A program made the translations under genes and the position numbers. 64,000 nt of DNA from Pseudomonas frederiksbergensis (GTDB lineage Bacteria > Pseudomonadota > Gammaproteobacteria > Pseudomonadales > Pseudomonadaceae). The notes under the pieces were generated by a model, which saw only the letters and a program-made list of their open reading frames with translations, ran no database searches and had not been told where the DNA came from. Shown here one piece after another: positions 44,255-52,213 of this stretch. The stretch is from the NCBI RefSeq assembly GCF_001952935.1, contig NZ_CP018319.1, positions 5,848,001-5,912,000 on the forward strand. Reading direction: 5' to 3'. Positions within the stretch are counted from its first letter, which is position 1; every line of letters starts with the position of its first letter.

Positions 44255-45643
44255 TCAGACCGTGCGTGAAAACTGGCCTTTTTGCTCACCACCCAGATAG
44301 GCGTCGAACGCCATCGCGGCACTGCGCATCATCAAATGCCCTTGTGGCAGCAGCACCAGTTCGTCGCGGTGAATCTGCAACAATCCATCGCGCACATGCT
44401 CGTCCAGCTGCGCCAGCGCCGCGGCAAAATACTCGGTGAAGCGAATGCCATGCCGCGCCTCGTATTTGTCGAATGCGATACGGCCATGGCACATCAGGTC
44501 GCTGATCACCTCACGGCGCAGCAGGTCGTCGGCGTTCAAGCGGTAACCGCGATGAACCGGCAACAGCCCTTGATCGATGCGGGCGTAGTACTGCGAAAGC
44601 TCCTTGACGCTTTGGCTGTAGCTGTCGCCGACCTTGCCGATCGACGACACTCCAAGGCCGATCAAATCGCAGTCGGCATGGGTGGAATAGCCCTGGAAAT
44701 TACGCTGCAGGGTGCCATTGGCCCGGGCCAGCGCCAGCTCGTCATCCGGCAAGGCGAAATGATCCATGCCGATGTAGACGTAACCGGCCTCGGTCAGTCG
44801 GCGGATGGTCAGCTCGAGCAATTCCAGCTTGCGCTCCGGTGGCGGCATGTCAGCGGGGCGAATCAGCCGTTGCGCGCGGACCATTTCCGGCAGATGCGCG
44901 TAGCTGTAGGCGGCAATCCGGTCTGGGCGCAGCGCGATGATCTTGCTGAGGGTGATGTCGAAACTCTGCACGGTTTGCAGTGGCAGACCGTAGATAAGGT
45001 CGACGCTGATCGACTTGAAGTGCGCTTCGCGCGCCGCCGCCACCAACGCATAAATCTGCTCTTCACTTTGCTGGCGATTGACCGCTGCCTGCACGTCGGG
45101 ATCGAAATCCTGCACACCGAAGCTCAGGCGATTGAAGCCCAACTGGCGCAGTGACTGAATCTGCTCGGTGCTGATGGTGCGTGGGTCGACCTCGATGGAG
45201 AACTCATGGTTATCGCTATCATCCATGTTGAACGCCTGGTGCAGGCAGTCCATCAGGTCGGCCAGCTGCTCGCTGGTCAAATAGGTCGGCGTGCCGCCCC
45301 CCAGGTGCAACTGGGTGAGTTTGCGGGTGCCGTCGAACAAGGCCGCCTGCATCGCGATTTCACGCTTGAGGTACGTCAGGTACTCGACGGCGCGATGGGT
45401 TTTCTGGGTAATGATTTTGTTGCAGGCGCAGTAATAACAAAGGCTTTTGCAGAACGGGATGTGGATGTACACCGACAACGGTTTCGGCGCGGCCACCTGA
45501 TTGCTGTCGCGGGCGGCACGCTGATAGTCATCAACGGCAAACGCCTGATGAAACTGCGGCGCCGTGGGGTAAGAGGTATAACGCGGCCCCGGGCGGTCGT
45601 ACTTTTCGACCAGGGCGCGATTGAAATCAAAAGTCGTGTTCAT
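44255..45643 (-). CDS. hemN: Oxygen-independent coproporphyrinogen III oxidase HemN (462 aa)
   Basis: Radical SAM enzyme for heme synthesis without oxygen. The cluster motif CKSLCYYC lies near residue 64, followed by the fourth Cys, then QLHLGGGTPTYLT near 112, EVDPRTI near 150 and GVQDFDPDVQAAVNR near 175. Length equals HemN (about 457). It follows the HemN-like gene by 21 bp and precedes nosR. Heme demand for denitrification explains the location. Confidence 0.95.
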   Translation of the reverse strand: MNTTFDFNRALVEKYDRPGPRYTSYPTAPQFHQAFAVDDYQRAARDSNQVAAPKPLSVYIHIPFCKSLCYYCACNKIITQKTHRAVEYLTYLKREIAMQAALFDGTRKLTQLHLGGGTPTYLTSEQLADLMDCLHQAFNMDDSDNHEFSIEVDPRTISTEQIQSLRQLGFNRLSFGVQDFDPDVQAAVNRQQSEEQIYALVAAAREAHFKSISVDLIYGLPLQTVQSFDITLSKIIALRPDRIAAYSYAHLPEMVRAQRLIRPADMPPPERKLELLELTIRRLTEAGYVYIGMDHFALPDDELALARANGTLQRNFQGYSTHADCDLIGLGVSSIGKVGDSYSQSVKELSQYYARIDQGLLPVHRGYRLNADDLLRREVISDLMCHGRIAFDKYEARHGIRFTEYFAAALAQLDEHVRDGLLQIHRDELVLLPQGHLMMRSAAMAFDAYLGGEQKGQFSRTV

Positions 45644-45664
45644 GATCGATCAACTCGCAGGAGG

Positions 45665-47011
45665 TTAATGCTTCGCACCGCCCAAATCCTTTTCAAACAG
45701 GTTGCAGATGGCATCCACTTCCGGCCGACCGGCGGGAAGGATGCTGATGAAACGGTCTGATAACTCGATCAACCCGTCCCGGCTCAATTGCTCCAGCAAC
45801 GGCCAGACGGCGGAGAAGTACTTGGAAAAAACCAGCCCGTAGCGCCGCTCGATAGCACGGATATCCAGCTCCTGATCACAGGCCAGACGCTCTATGACCA
45901 TTTGCCTGATCTGATCCCCCGCCTCGAAGCGCCAGCCTCGACACGTCGGCAATTGCTTCATGTCCAGTTGCTGCTGATAGCGTTCAATCTCGTCGGTGTT
46001 TTGCGTGTACAAATCGTCGATCTGGCTGATGGCGCCCAAACCGAATCCAACATGATCGCAATAGCCATGACGGGAGAAACCCTCGCAGGTACGGCGCAAC
46101 CGGCCGCGCTCCTGGGCGACTGCCAAATCATCATCAGGCCGGACAAACTGCCCGAGACCAATGTAGTGATAACCCGCGCCAAGCAGTTGATCGAAGCAGA
46201 TCTGGCGCATCGCGCCCTTATCGTCCTGGCTGCACAGTGCTCTGACCTTGTCACCGAGCACCGGCCGATAGCGCCGTGGTGGCCGGGCATAGTCGAACAC
46301 CATCAGCCGGTCCGGTTCCAGCTCGATAATGCTCCCCAGCTTCAGCGCAAAACTGTCTGGGGTCTGCCAGGCATGACCGAAACCCAGGTCGACGTTGATG
46401 GATCGAAAGCCAAAGGTGCGCGCGGCATCCATGAGCGACTGGATCGGCGCCGGGTTCTGGTAGCAGGCCACCGACCTGTCACAGTCGACGTCGATATCCG
46501 GAACGCCGATGCTCACATGAGTGAATCCCTGGTTGCGCAAAAGCCCCATGGTCGCCCAGTCGGTGTGGTGAAGGTCGACCTCGACGCTGTAATCGCCGCC
46601 TTCATGTTCGAGAAAGTTGAACCGGCCACGCAGATGGCTCATCAGCCGTTCCAGGTGGACAGGCGCTGGGGTTGCGCCGCTCAGATGAAACTGCTCGACC
46701 CGTTGTTGCGCACCCAGGTGACAACCGACGAGGTCGATTTCCCGCTCCAGATGCTGAAGGTACTGCTCGATACCGTTGTGCTCACCGATGATGTCGCACG
46801 GGGAACAGGAAGACGGCTTGAGACTGGAAGGCAGTTGCACGTTCAGGGACAGTGGACGGCATTTCTGGCGGCTGACGCGCAGTGCACGAAGCAGATCCAG
46901 GGAGCCAATACCGTCATGAAATTTTTGCGTATCGGCATGACAGTTAGGGTCAAGCACGCCTTGATCGCACCGAGCGATCAACTCGCCTGGGTTGTGAAAT
47001 AAATCGAGCAT
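45665..47011 (-). CDS. HemN-like protein with all three radical-SAM cluster cysteines replaced by serine (448 aa)
   Basis: It aligns end to end with the neighbouring HemN (for example GLLRNQGFTHVSIGVPD, SINVDLGFGHAWQTPDSF, GAGYHYIGLGQFVRPDD, HGYCDHVGFGLGAISQIDDLY). In an ungapped match the CKSLCYYC of HemN falls on SLKPSSCS: each cluster Cys is Ser. GGGTPT is LSGATPA. It therefore should not bind the [4Fe-4S] cluster or cleave SAM. The gene is the first of a pair with hemN, under an Anr-type box at 47070. The frame is intact over 448 codons, which argues for a kept function, perhaps as a regulatory or scaffolding partner. The role is unknown. Confidence 0.85.
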   Translation of the reverse strand: MLDLFHNPGELIARCDQGVLDPNCHADTQKFHDGIGSLDLLRALRVSRQKCRPLSLNVQLPSSLKPSSCSPCDIIGEHNGIEQYLQHLEREIDLVGCHLGAQQRVEQFHLSGATPAPVHLERLMSHLRGRFNFLEHEGGDYSVEVDLHHTDWATMGLLRNQGFTHVSIGVPDIDVDCDRSVACYQNPAPIQSLMDAARTFGFRSINVDLGFGHAWQTPDSFALKLGSIIELEPDRLMVFDYARPPRRYRPVLGDKVRALCSQDDKGAMRQICFDQLLGAGYHYIGLGQFVRPDDDLAVAQERGRLRRTCEGFSRHGYCDHVGFGLGAISQIDDLYTQNTDEIERYQQQLDMKQLPTCRGWRFEAGDQIRQMVIERLACDQELDIRAIERRYGLVFSKYFSAVWPLLEQLSRDGLIELSDRFISILPAGRPEVDAICNLFEKDLGGAKH

Positions 47012-47069
47012 GGCGGTCTCCGAGACTGGCTGCGGACTTTCAGTCTCCGGGTTTAACCATCAATGCTCC

Positions 47070-47083
47070 TTGATTTGCGTCAA
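47070..47083 (-). promoter_or_regulatory. Anr/Dnr box upstream of the HemN-like gene
   Basis: TTGAT-TTGC-GTCAA, one mismatch from consensus. Centred at -41.5 it places the start near 47035, 24 bp before the ATG at 47011. Confidence 0.75.
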
Positions 47084-47128
47084 GCGCAAGCGAAGTGCCT
47101 GCACAACGGACCACCGGTCAGGCCCCGA

Positions 47129-47572
47129 TTACCACGTCAGGTAAAACATGCCCTTGGCCAGCAGCACGATCACGACCATGTGGCCGAACAGGCTGCCGTG
47201 GATGAAATGCAGATATCGCGGGCTCATTCGGCCGCTTTTGAACAGAAACATGGCGCCCAGGAAATGCAGCAGCACACTCACGGCCACCGCGATTTTCAAC
47301 GCCAGTAAGGTGCCGAACGATGAGGCCAGTGGTGAGGCCAGGGCTGGCAAGTAGCGTAACCAGACCATGCCTAGCCCGGCACCGAACAATACCAGCAGCA
47401 CCCACGGCATCAGCGAGCGGGCCCGGCGGCCGATCCCCTGCTCCACCAGCAGCATCACCCTGGCGGGTAGCTGTTTGCGAATGCTTTCCAGGAACAGGAC
47501 TTCGAAGAACACGGTGCCGATGAAGATCAGCGCGGCAAACAGGTGCAAGGTCAGAATCAGCGGATAGATCAT
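47129..47572 (-). CDS. Small CopD-like integral membrane protein (147 aa)
   Basis: Four hydrophobic helices with His near the ends: LILTLHLFAALIFIGTVFFE (1), SLMPWVLLVLFGAGLGMVW (2), LLALKIAVAVSVLLHFLGAM (3), and YLHFIHGSLFGHMVVIVLLA (4). The pattern of His at helix ends recalls CopD-like or heme-binding membrane proteins. The ATG at 47572 suits the N-terminal helix. A perfect Anr box lies 107 bp upstream. The gene adjoins hemN/nos genes, so a role in low-oxygen copper or heme supply is possible but unproven. Confidence 0.7.
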   Translation of the reverse strand: MIYPLILTLHLFAALIFIGTVFFEVLFLESIRKQLPARVMLLVEQGIGRRARSLMPWVLLVLFGAGLGMVWLRYLPALASPLASSFGTLLALKIAVAVSVLLHFLGAMFLFKSGRMSPRYLHFIHGSLFGHMVVIVLLAKGMFYLTW

Positions 47573-47678
47573 GGTGTTTTCGCCTTGGGTCAAGGCAACC
47601 GGCGCTACGGCGAACATTGGGGGGTGAGCGCACTGGCTGTCGGTCTCTGGAGACTACAGAGGCCGCCTGGAAATGCGG

Positions 47679-47692
47679 TTGATACTGATCAA
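47679..47692 (-). promoter_or_regulatory. Anr/Dnr box upstream of the CopD-like gene
   Basis: TTGAT-ACTG-ATCAA is an exact match. Centred at -41.5 it predicts transcription from about 47644, 72 bp before the ATG. Confidence 0.85.
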
Positions 47693-47734
47693 GAAAGGCG
47701 CAAAACCACCGAGTTCGTGTGCATATCCGTTTCT

Positions 47735-47938
47735 GCGGTAACGGCGGCTGGCGGTTTCGCTTTTACAGCGAGTCACTTGGAAGAGCCCCAAGTAACCAAG
47801 GGCTCTTGCCCCTGTCGTTCGGTGCCTCGCCTAGGCTCGGGTTGCCCACTGCGCAGAACCTCCACTCGGCCTCCCGAGGGGGCGACTACCGCAACAGCAC
47901 CGCGAGGCGGCCTACCGGCCGGCCTGCCTCTTCAAGCG
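47735..47938. repeat. Family D repeat, diverged copy in inverse orientation
   Basis: Recognisable parts include GTTTCTGCGGTAACGG, TCACTTGG...CCAAGTAACCAAG, CTCTTGCCCCTG, GCCTCGCCTAGGCTCG and CACTGCGCAGAACCT, in reversed order relative to 48129-48393. The middle has changed or been lost. Confidence 0.7.
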
Positions 47939-48109
47939 TACGCATTCCCCCTGTGGGAGCGGGCTTGCTCGCGAAAGCGGTGGGTCAGGCAACATTGATA
48001 TCGACTGACACGACGCCTTCGCGAGCAAGCCCGCTCCCACATTTGGATTTTTGCCAGGTGCAGGATCTGCTGGAGCGGACTCGAAGGATAGGCCGGCCGG
48101 TAGGCCGCC
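47906..48109. repeat. 20-bp perfect inverted repeat flanking a family B pair
   Basis: GGCGGCCTACCGGCCGGCCT at 47906-47925 and its exact complement at 48090-48109. A partial copy of the same sequence (CCTACCGGCCGGCCTG) is at 53699. Confidence 0.85.
47947..48041. repeat. Family B repeat pair
   Basis: CCCCTGTGGGAGCGGGCTTG and inverse, 95 bp, inside the 20-bp inverted repeat. Confidence 0.9.
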
Positions 48110-48128
48110 GGGCTTTTGATCTTGCTTT

Positions 48129-48393
48129 TGATCTTGATCTGCCCCGTCGGAAGGCCGAGCGCAGGTTCTGCGCAGTGGGCACCGCGGCAAGGATGCCGCG
48201 GTAGCCGCCCCCGGCCATGGACGGCCGATGGCGGCGGGCCCACGGAGCAGGACCGGAGCGAGGGCATGCCGAGCCTGGGCGAGGCACCGTACGTCAGGGG
48301 CAAGAGCGCTTGGTTACTTGGCGCTTCTCCAAGTGACCCGCCGTAAGGGCGGAACCCTAAGCAGCCATCACCGCAGAAACGGATATGTACCCC
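48129..48393. repeat. Family D repeat, copy 2
   Basis: Nearly identical to 35262-35525, in the same orientation, again preceded by TTTGATCTTGATC-type hexamers and ending AACGGATATGTACCCC. Confidence 0.85.
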
Positions 48394-48415
48394 AACCTTA
48401 GTGGCGCTGCCCGGT

Positions 48416-48856
48416 CTAGTGCCCGCGAATGTAATGCTCCAGTTGCCGAATCAAATCCGCCTGCTCAACGATAGCTTCCTTGACCAGATCCCCAATCGAT
48501 AACAACCCCATCAGTTCGCCGCCCTCCATCACCGGCAAATGACGCAAATGGCTGTCAGTCATCACCGCCATGCAACGCTCGATACTCTGCTGACTGTCAG
48601 CCGTCACCACAGGCGCGCTCATGATGTCGCGCACCGGCGTACCCACCGAAGAGCGCCCCTGCAGCACGACCTTGCGCGCATAGTCACGCTCACTGATCAC
48701 GCCAACGACCTGCCCGGCCTCGATCACCGGAAGTGCGCCCACGTTCTTTTCGGCCATGATCCTCAGCGCTTCAAGCACCATCTCATCCGGCGCGATGCTA
48801 TGCACCTGACGGTTTTGCACGACCTTGAGTTTCAGCAATTGTGCGGCTGTTTTCAT
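48416..48856 (-). CDS. CBS-domain protein (146 aa)
   Basis: Two CBS motifs make up the whole protein: residues about 15-65 (VLEALRIMAEKNVGALPVI, VVGVISERDYARKV) and 80-140 (SAPVVTADSQQSIERCMAVM, HLRHLPVMEGGELMGLLSIGDLVKE). Stand-alone CBS pairs bind adenosine nucleotides or other ligands and regulate partners. There is no fused effector domain. It lies in the same direction as, and 40 bp downstream of, nirD. Confidence 0.9.
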   Translation of the reverse strand: MKTAAQLLKLKVVQNRQVHSIAPDEMVLEALRIMAEKNVGALPVIEAGQVVGVISERDYARKVVLQGRSSVGTPVRDIMSAPVVTADSQQSIERCMAVMTDSHLRHLPVMEGGELMGLLSIGDLVKEAIVEQADLIRQLEHYIRGH

Positions 48857-48896
48857 AAATGCCTCCGATGCGGATACGCGATGCTGTTGACCAGGC

Positions 48897-49274
48897 TCAA
48901 GCCACTCCGACTTCCACCACGCCGCTGTTCAACCGCACGGGCCAGACACGCAGACGCTGTTGCGGATACTCCAGGCAACTGCCGTCCTCAAGGCGGAAAT
49001 GCTGTTTGTAGATCGGCGATGCAACCACCAGATCACCCTTGATGCTGCCGACCAAGCCGCGACCGATCACATTCGCCCCGGATTGCGGGTCATGGTTGTC
49101 GATGGCGTAGAGGGTCCGAGCCTCGGCACCCGGCAGGTAGAACAGCGCCACTTGCGCGCCATCGAGCCAGACGACGACACCGGAGTTGCTGACCAGGTCC
49201 TGTTGCTCGCACACCGTTTGCCAGGCCTCGGGGTTTTCCAGGGAATCGATGCGTTGGGTATTGGACTGGCTCAT
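48897..49274 (-). CDS. nirD: NirD, assimilatory nitrite reductase small subunit (125 aa)
   Basis: A Rieske-like fold without the cluster ligands, typical of NirD: WLDGAQVALFYLP, LYAIDNHDPQSGANVIGRG, VVASPIYKQHFRLEDGSCLE. The start overlaps the nirB stop by one base. It works with NirB to reduce nitrite to ammonium in the cytoplasm. Confidence 0.93.
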   Translation of the reverse strand: MSQSNTQRIDSLENPEAWQTVCEQQDLVSNSGVVVWLDGAQVALFYLPGAEARTLYAIDNHDPQSGANVIGRGLVGSIKGDLVVASPIYKQHFRLEDGSCLEYPQQRLRVWPVRLNSGVVEVGVA

Positions 49275-51835
49275 CAGGCAATCTCCTCGGTAACAGGGAT
49301 AAGGTTGAGTTCGGCGGCCATGATCGGGCGCCGCTGGCCGCGCTCCTGGACAAAGTGGATGTCCGGGTCCGGGCGTTTATCGTTGACGAAGGTACGGAAG
49401 CGCTTGAGTTTTTCCGGGTCTTTGAGGGCGTTGGCCCACTCGCACTCATAGCGGTTGACCACCAGTTGCATCTGCGATTCGAGCTCTTCACCCAACCCGA
49501 GGCTGTCGTTGATGATCACGTCTTTGAGGTAATCGAGGCCGCCTTCCAGGCTTTCGCGCCACACCGAGGTGCGCTGCAATTTGTCGGCGGTGCGGATGTA
49601 GAACATCAGGAAGCGGTCGATGTAGCGGATCAGGGTCGCATCGTCGAGGTCGGTGGCGAACAGTTCGGCGTGACGCGGGCGCATGCCGCCGTTACCGGCG
49701 ATGTACAGGTTCCAGCCTTTCTCGGTGGCGATCACGCCAACGTCTTTGCTCTGGGCTTCGGCGCACTCGCGGGTGCAGCCGGACACCGCGAACTTGAGTT
49801 TGTGCGGCGAGCGCAGGCCCTTGTATCGGTCCTCGATGGTCAGGGCCATTTGCACGCTGTCCTGCACGCCATACCGGCACCAGGTGCTGCCGACGCAGGA
49901 TTTCACGGTGCGGGTCGATTTGCCGTAGGCGTGCCCGGTTTCGAATCCGGCTTCGATCAGCTCGGCCCAGATGTCCGGCAGTTCATGCAACTGCGCGCCG
50001 AACAGGTCGATACGCTGGCCGCCGGTGATTTTGGTGTAGAGGTCGTACTTCTTCGCCACCACACCAATCGCAATCAGTTTGTCGGCAGTGATCTCACCAC
50101 CGGGGATCCGTGGTACCACCGAATAGGTGCCATTTTTCTGCATGTTGGCCATGAAGGTGTCGTTGGTGTCCTGCAGCGGCACCAGCGAGGCGTCCATGAT
50201 CGGCTGGTTCCAGCACGACGCGAGGATCGACCCCACCGCCGGTTTGCACACGTCGCAACCGGTGTGGCCACGGCCATGCTTGGCCAGCAGTTCTTCGAAG
50301 GTGATCACGCCTTCTACGCGCACCAGCGCATAAAGCTCTTGGCGGGTATAGGCAAAGTGTTCGCACAGGCTCTTGTCGACGCTGACGCCACGGGCGATCA
50401 ACTCATGCTCGAACACCTGCTTGAGCAGCCCGGCACAACCACCGCAACCGGTGCACGCCTTGGTCTGCGACTTGAGCAAGCCAAGGTCGGTGCAGCCACC
50501 GTCGATGGCCGAGCAAATGGAGCCCTTGGTGACGTTGTGGCACGAGCACACCGTGGCCGCTTCGGGCAACGCGCCCGGGCCCAGGGTCGGCGCGCCTTCG
50601 GAGGATGGCAGAATCAGGCTGGCAGGTTCGGCCGGCAACGCAATCGCGTTCTGCATGTATTGCAGCAACGTGTCGTAATAGCTGTTGTCACCGACCAGCA
50701 CCGCGCCGAGTACGTGCTTGCCAGTCGCGTCCACCACCAGGCGTCGATAGCTGGCCGTGGTTTCGTCGATGAACTGATAACTGCGCGCGCCCGGCGTGCT
50801 GCCGTGGGCGTCGCCGATGGAACCGACATCGACGCCCAGCAGCTTGAGTTTGGTCGACATGTCCGCGCCCATGAACGGCTCGGCGGTTTCGTTGCACAAC
50901 AGTGCGGCAACGCCGCGCGCCATTTGATAGCCCGGGGCGACCAGGCCAAAAATGCTGCCATTCCACGCGGCACACTCGCCGATCGCATAGATGTTCGGAT
51001 CGCTGCTTTGGCATTGGTCGTCAATCACCACGCCGCCGCGCGGGCCGACTTCCAGCAAGCATTGACGTGCCAGTGCGTCTTGCGCACGGATACCGGCGGA
51101 GAACACGATCAGGTCAGTTTCAAGAAATTCGTCATTGGCGAAGTTCATCCGGTAGCGGTATTCCTCCCCTGCGCTGATCGATTGCGTGCCGCGCGACAGG
51201 TGCACGCCGACGCCGAGTCGTTCGATCTGCGCCTTGAGCGCCAGGCCACCGTATTCGTCCAGTTGCACCGGCATCAGGCGCGGGGCGAACTCCACCACAT
51301 GTGCTTCCAGCCCCAGGGTCTTCAGGGCGTTGGCCGCTTCCAGGCCCAGCAAGCCACCGCCGACCACCACACCGCGTCGGGCGTTGCTGGCCGCGGCACG
51401 AATGGCGTCGAGGTCTTCAAGGGTGCGATACACCAGCCGCGAATCGCCCTCGGCGCCTTCGATCGGTGGCACAAACGGATAGGACCCGGTGGCCAGCACC
51501 AATTTGTCGTAGGAGACACAACCTTGCGCGGTGATCACCTGACGGCGTCCGCGGTCGATTTCCAGCACCGGCACTCCCAGATGCAGCGTGACGCCCGGGG
51601 TCTGGTACAGCGAGGCTTCGCCGAGGGCCAGCGACTCGGCATCGCGGCCGGAGAAATACTCGGAAAGGTGCACACGGTCGTAGGCACGCATTGGCTCTTC
51701 GCTGAACACGTGCAGCCGATAGTGATCAAGGGCACCGCGTTCGATCAGCTGTTCGACACAATGATGTCCGACCATGCCATTGCCGATCACGATCAGCGTT
51801 TGCAGCTTGTTCAAAGTGGCAACATTGGAATTCAT
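49274..51835 (-). CDS. nirB: NirB, NAD(P)H assimilatory nitrite reductase large subunit (853 aa)
   Basis: FAD/NAD domain (LIVIGNGMVGHHCVEQL near residue 13; VVVGGGLLGLEAANALK near 155), a BFD-type [2Fe-2S] domain (ATVCSCHNVTKG near 430; ACTGCGGC near 465), and the siroheme/[4Fe-4S] domain with CVGSTWCRYG and SGCTRECAEAQSKDVG (about 650-700). Length is standard. I prefer the ATG at 51835; in-frame TTG and GTG codons upstream are less likely. Its leader holds a terminator and an ANTAR hairpin pair. The nitrate reductase genes are not in the window. Confidence 0.95.
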   Translation of the reverse strand: MNSNVATLNKLQTLIVIGNGMVGHHCVEQLIERGALDHYRLHVFSEEPMRAYDRVHLSEYFSGRDAESLALGEASLYQTPGVTLHLGVPVLEIDRGRRQVITAQGCVSYDKLVLATGSYPFVPPIEGAEGDSRLVYRTLEDLDAIRAAASNARRGVVVGGGLLGLEAANALKTLGLEAHVVEFAPRLMPVQLDEYGGLALKAQIERLGVGVHLSRGTQSISAGEEYRYRMNFANDEFLETDLIVFSAGIRAQDALARQCLLEVGPRGGVVIDDQCQSSDPNIYAIGECAAWNGSIFGLVAPGYQMARGVAALLCNETAEPFMGADMSTKLKLLGVDVGSIGDAHGSTPGARSYQFIDETTASYRRLVVDATGKHVLGAVLVGDNSYYDTLLQYMQNAIALPAEPASLILPSSEGAPTLGPGALPEAATVCSCHNVTKGSICSAIDGGCTDLGLLKSQTKACTGCGGCAGLLKQVFEHELIARGVSVDKSLCEHFAYTRQELYALVRVEGVITFEELLAKHGRGHTGCDVCKPAVGSILASCWNQPIMDASLVPLQDTNDTFMANMQKNGTYSVVPRIPGGEITADKLIAIGVVAKKYDLYTKITGGQRIDLFGAQLHELPDIWAELIEAGFETGHAYGKSTRTVKSCVGSTWCRYGVQDSVQMALTIEDRYKGLRSPHKLKFAVSGCTRECAEAQSKDVGVIATEKGWNLYIAGNGGMRPRHAELFATDLDDATLIRYIDRFLMFYIRTADKLQRTSVWRESLEGGLDYLKDVIINDSLGLGEELESQMQLVVNRYECEWANALKDPEKLKRFRTFVNDKRPDPDIHFVQERGQRRPIMAAELNLIPVTEEIA

Positions 51836-52213
51836 AAGAGACACCCGTCGATAGCTGTTCAAAAAGCAAAAAAAAACGCCTGAAACCTTGCGGTTCCAGG
51901 CGTCTTTGCCTGTTCATTTACGGTGCTAAGTCAGGCATCTATGCCGGAACCACCGATGTTGCCCACGACCTGCTCGGCCAATCGATCGTCGTTGACCGAG
52001 GGGGCTGCCCACTCGACTGCGTCACAGTGGGCCTGAACAGTGTCTTGCAGACTTTGTGCCAGCCAGCGATTGGCAGCATTTGCATAGGTAAACAGGGGCC
52101 AAGGGGGTCCAGAACATCCGATATTTGCCTTCGCATAGTGCAGCGCAGTGTTGCGTGGCCTTATAAAAGTGCACAAAGGGCAGCAACTCGATGATGGTGA
52201 AATTCCATTGTTC
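51836..52213. other. nirB leader and upstream region
   Basis: Besides the leader, the remaining 260 bp show no gene I can support. A 60-80 residue open frame on the minus strand has no ribosome site and overlaps hairpin 1. Confidence 0.5.
51868..51948 (-). ncRNA. ANTAR-type antiterminator leader of nirBD
   Basis: In the transcript order: hairpin 1 (51948-51931) with hexaloop AUAGAU; hairpin 2 (51912-51897) with 5-bp stem CAGGC/GCCTG and hexaloop AAAGAC; then a 12-bp terminator stem with a GCAA loop (51903-51876) and nine U's. Both loops have A at position 1 and G at 4, the ANTAR (NasT/NasR) recognition pattern. Hairpin 2 shares bases with the terminator, so the two exclude each other. Confidence 0.8.

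Larger units (their letters stand above)
47573..48415. other. Intergenic region: Anr box and a composite repeat
   Basis: It contains the Anr box at 47679, a diverged inverted family D copy (47735-47938), a family B pair, a 20-bp perfect inverted repeat and a full family D copy (48129-48393). No gene is seen. Confidence 0.7.

Noticed and set aside
51931..52176. 81-codon frame upstream of nirB on the minus strand
   Set aside because: TTG start without a ribosome site; its 3' end overlaps the first ANTAR hairpin. A gene remnant cannot be excluded, but nothing identifies it.
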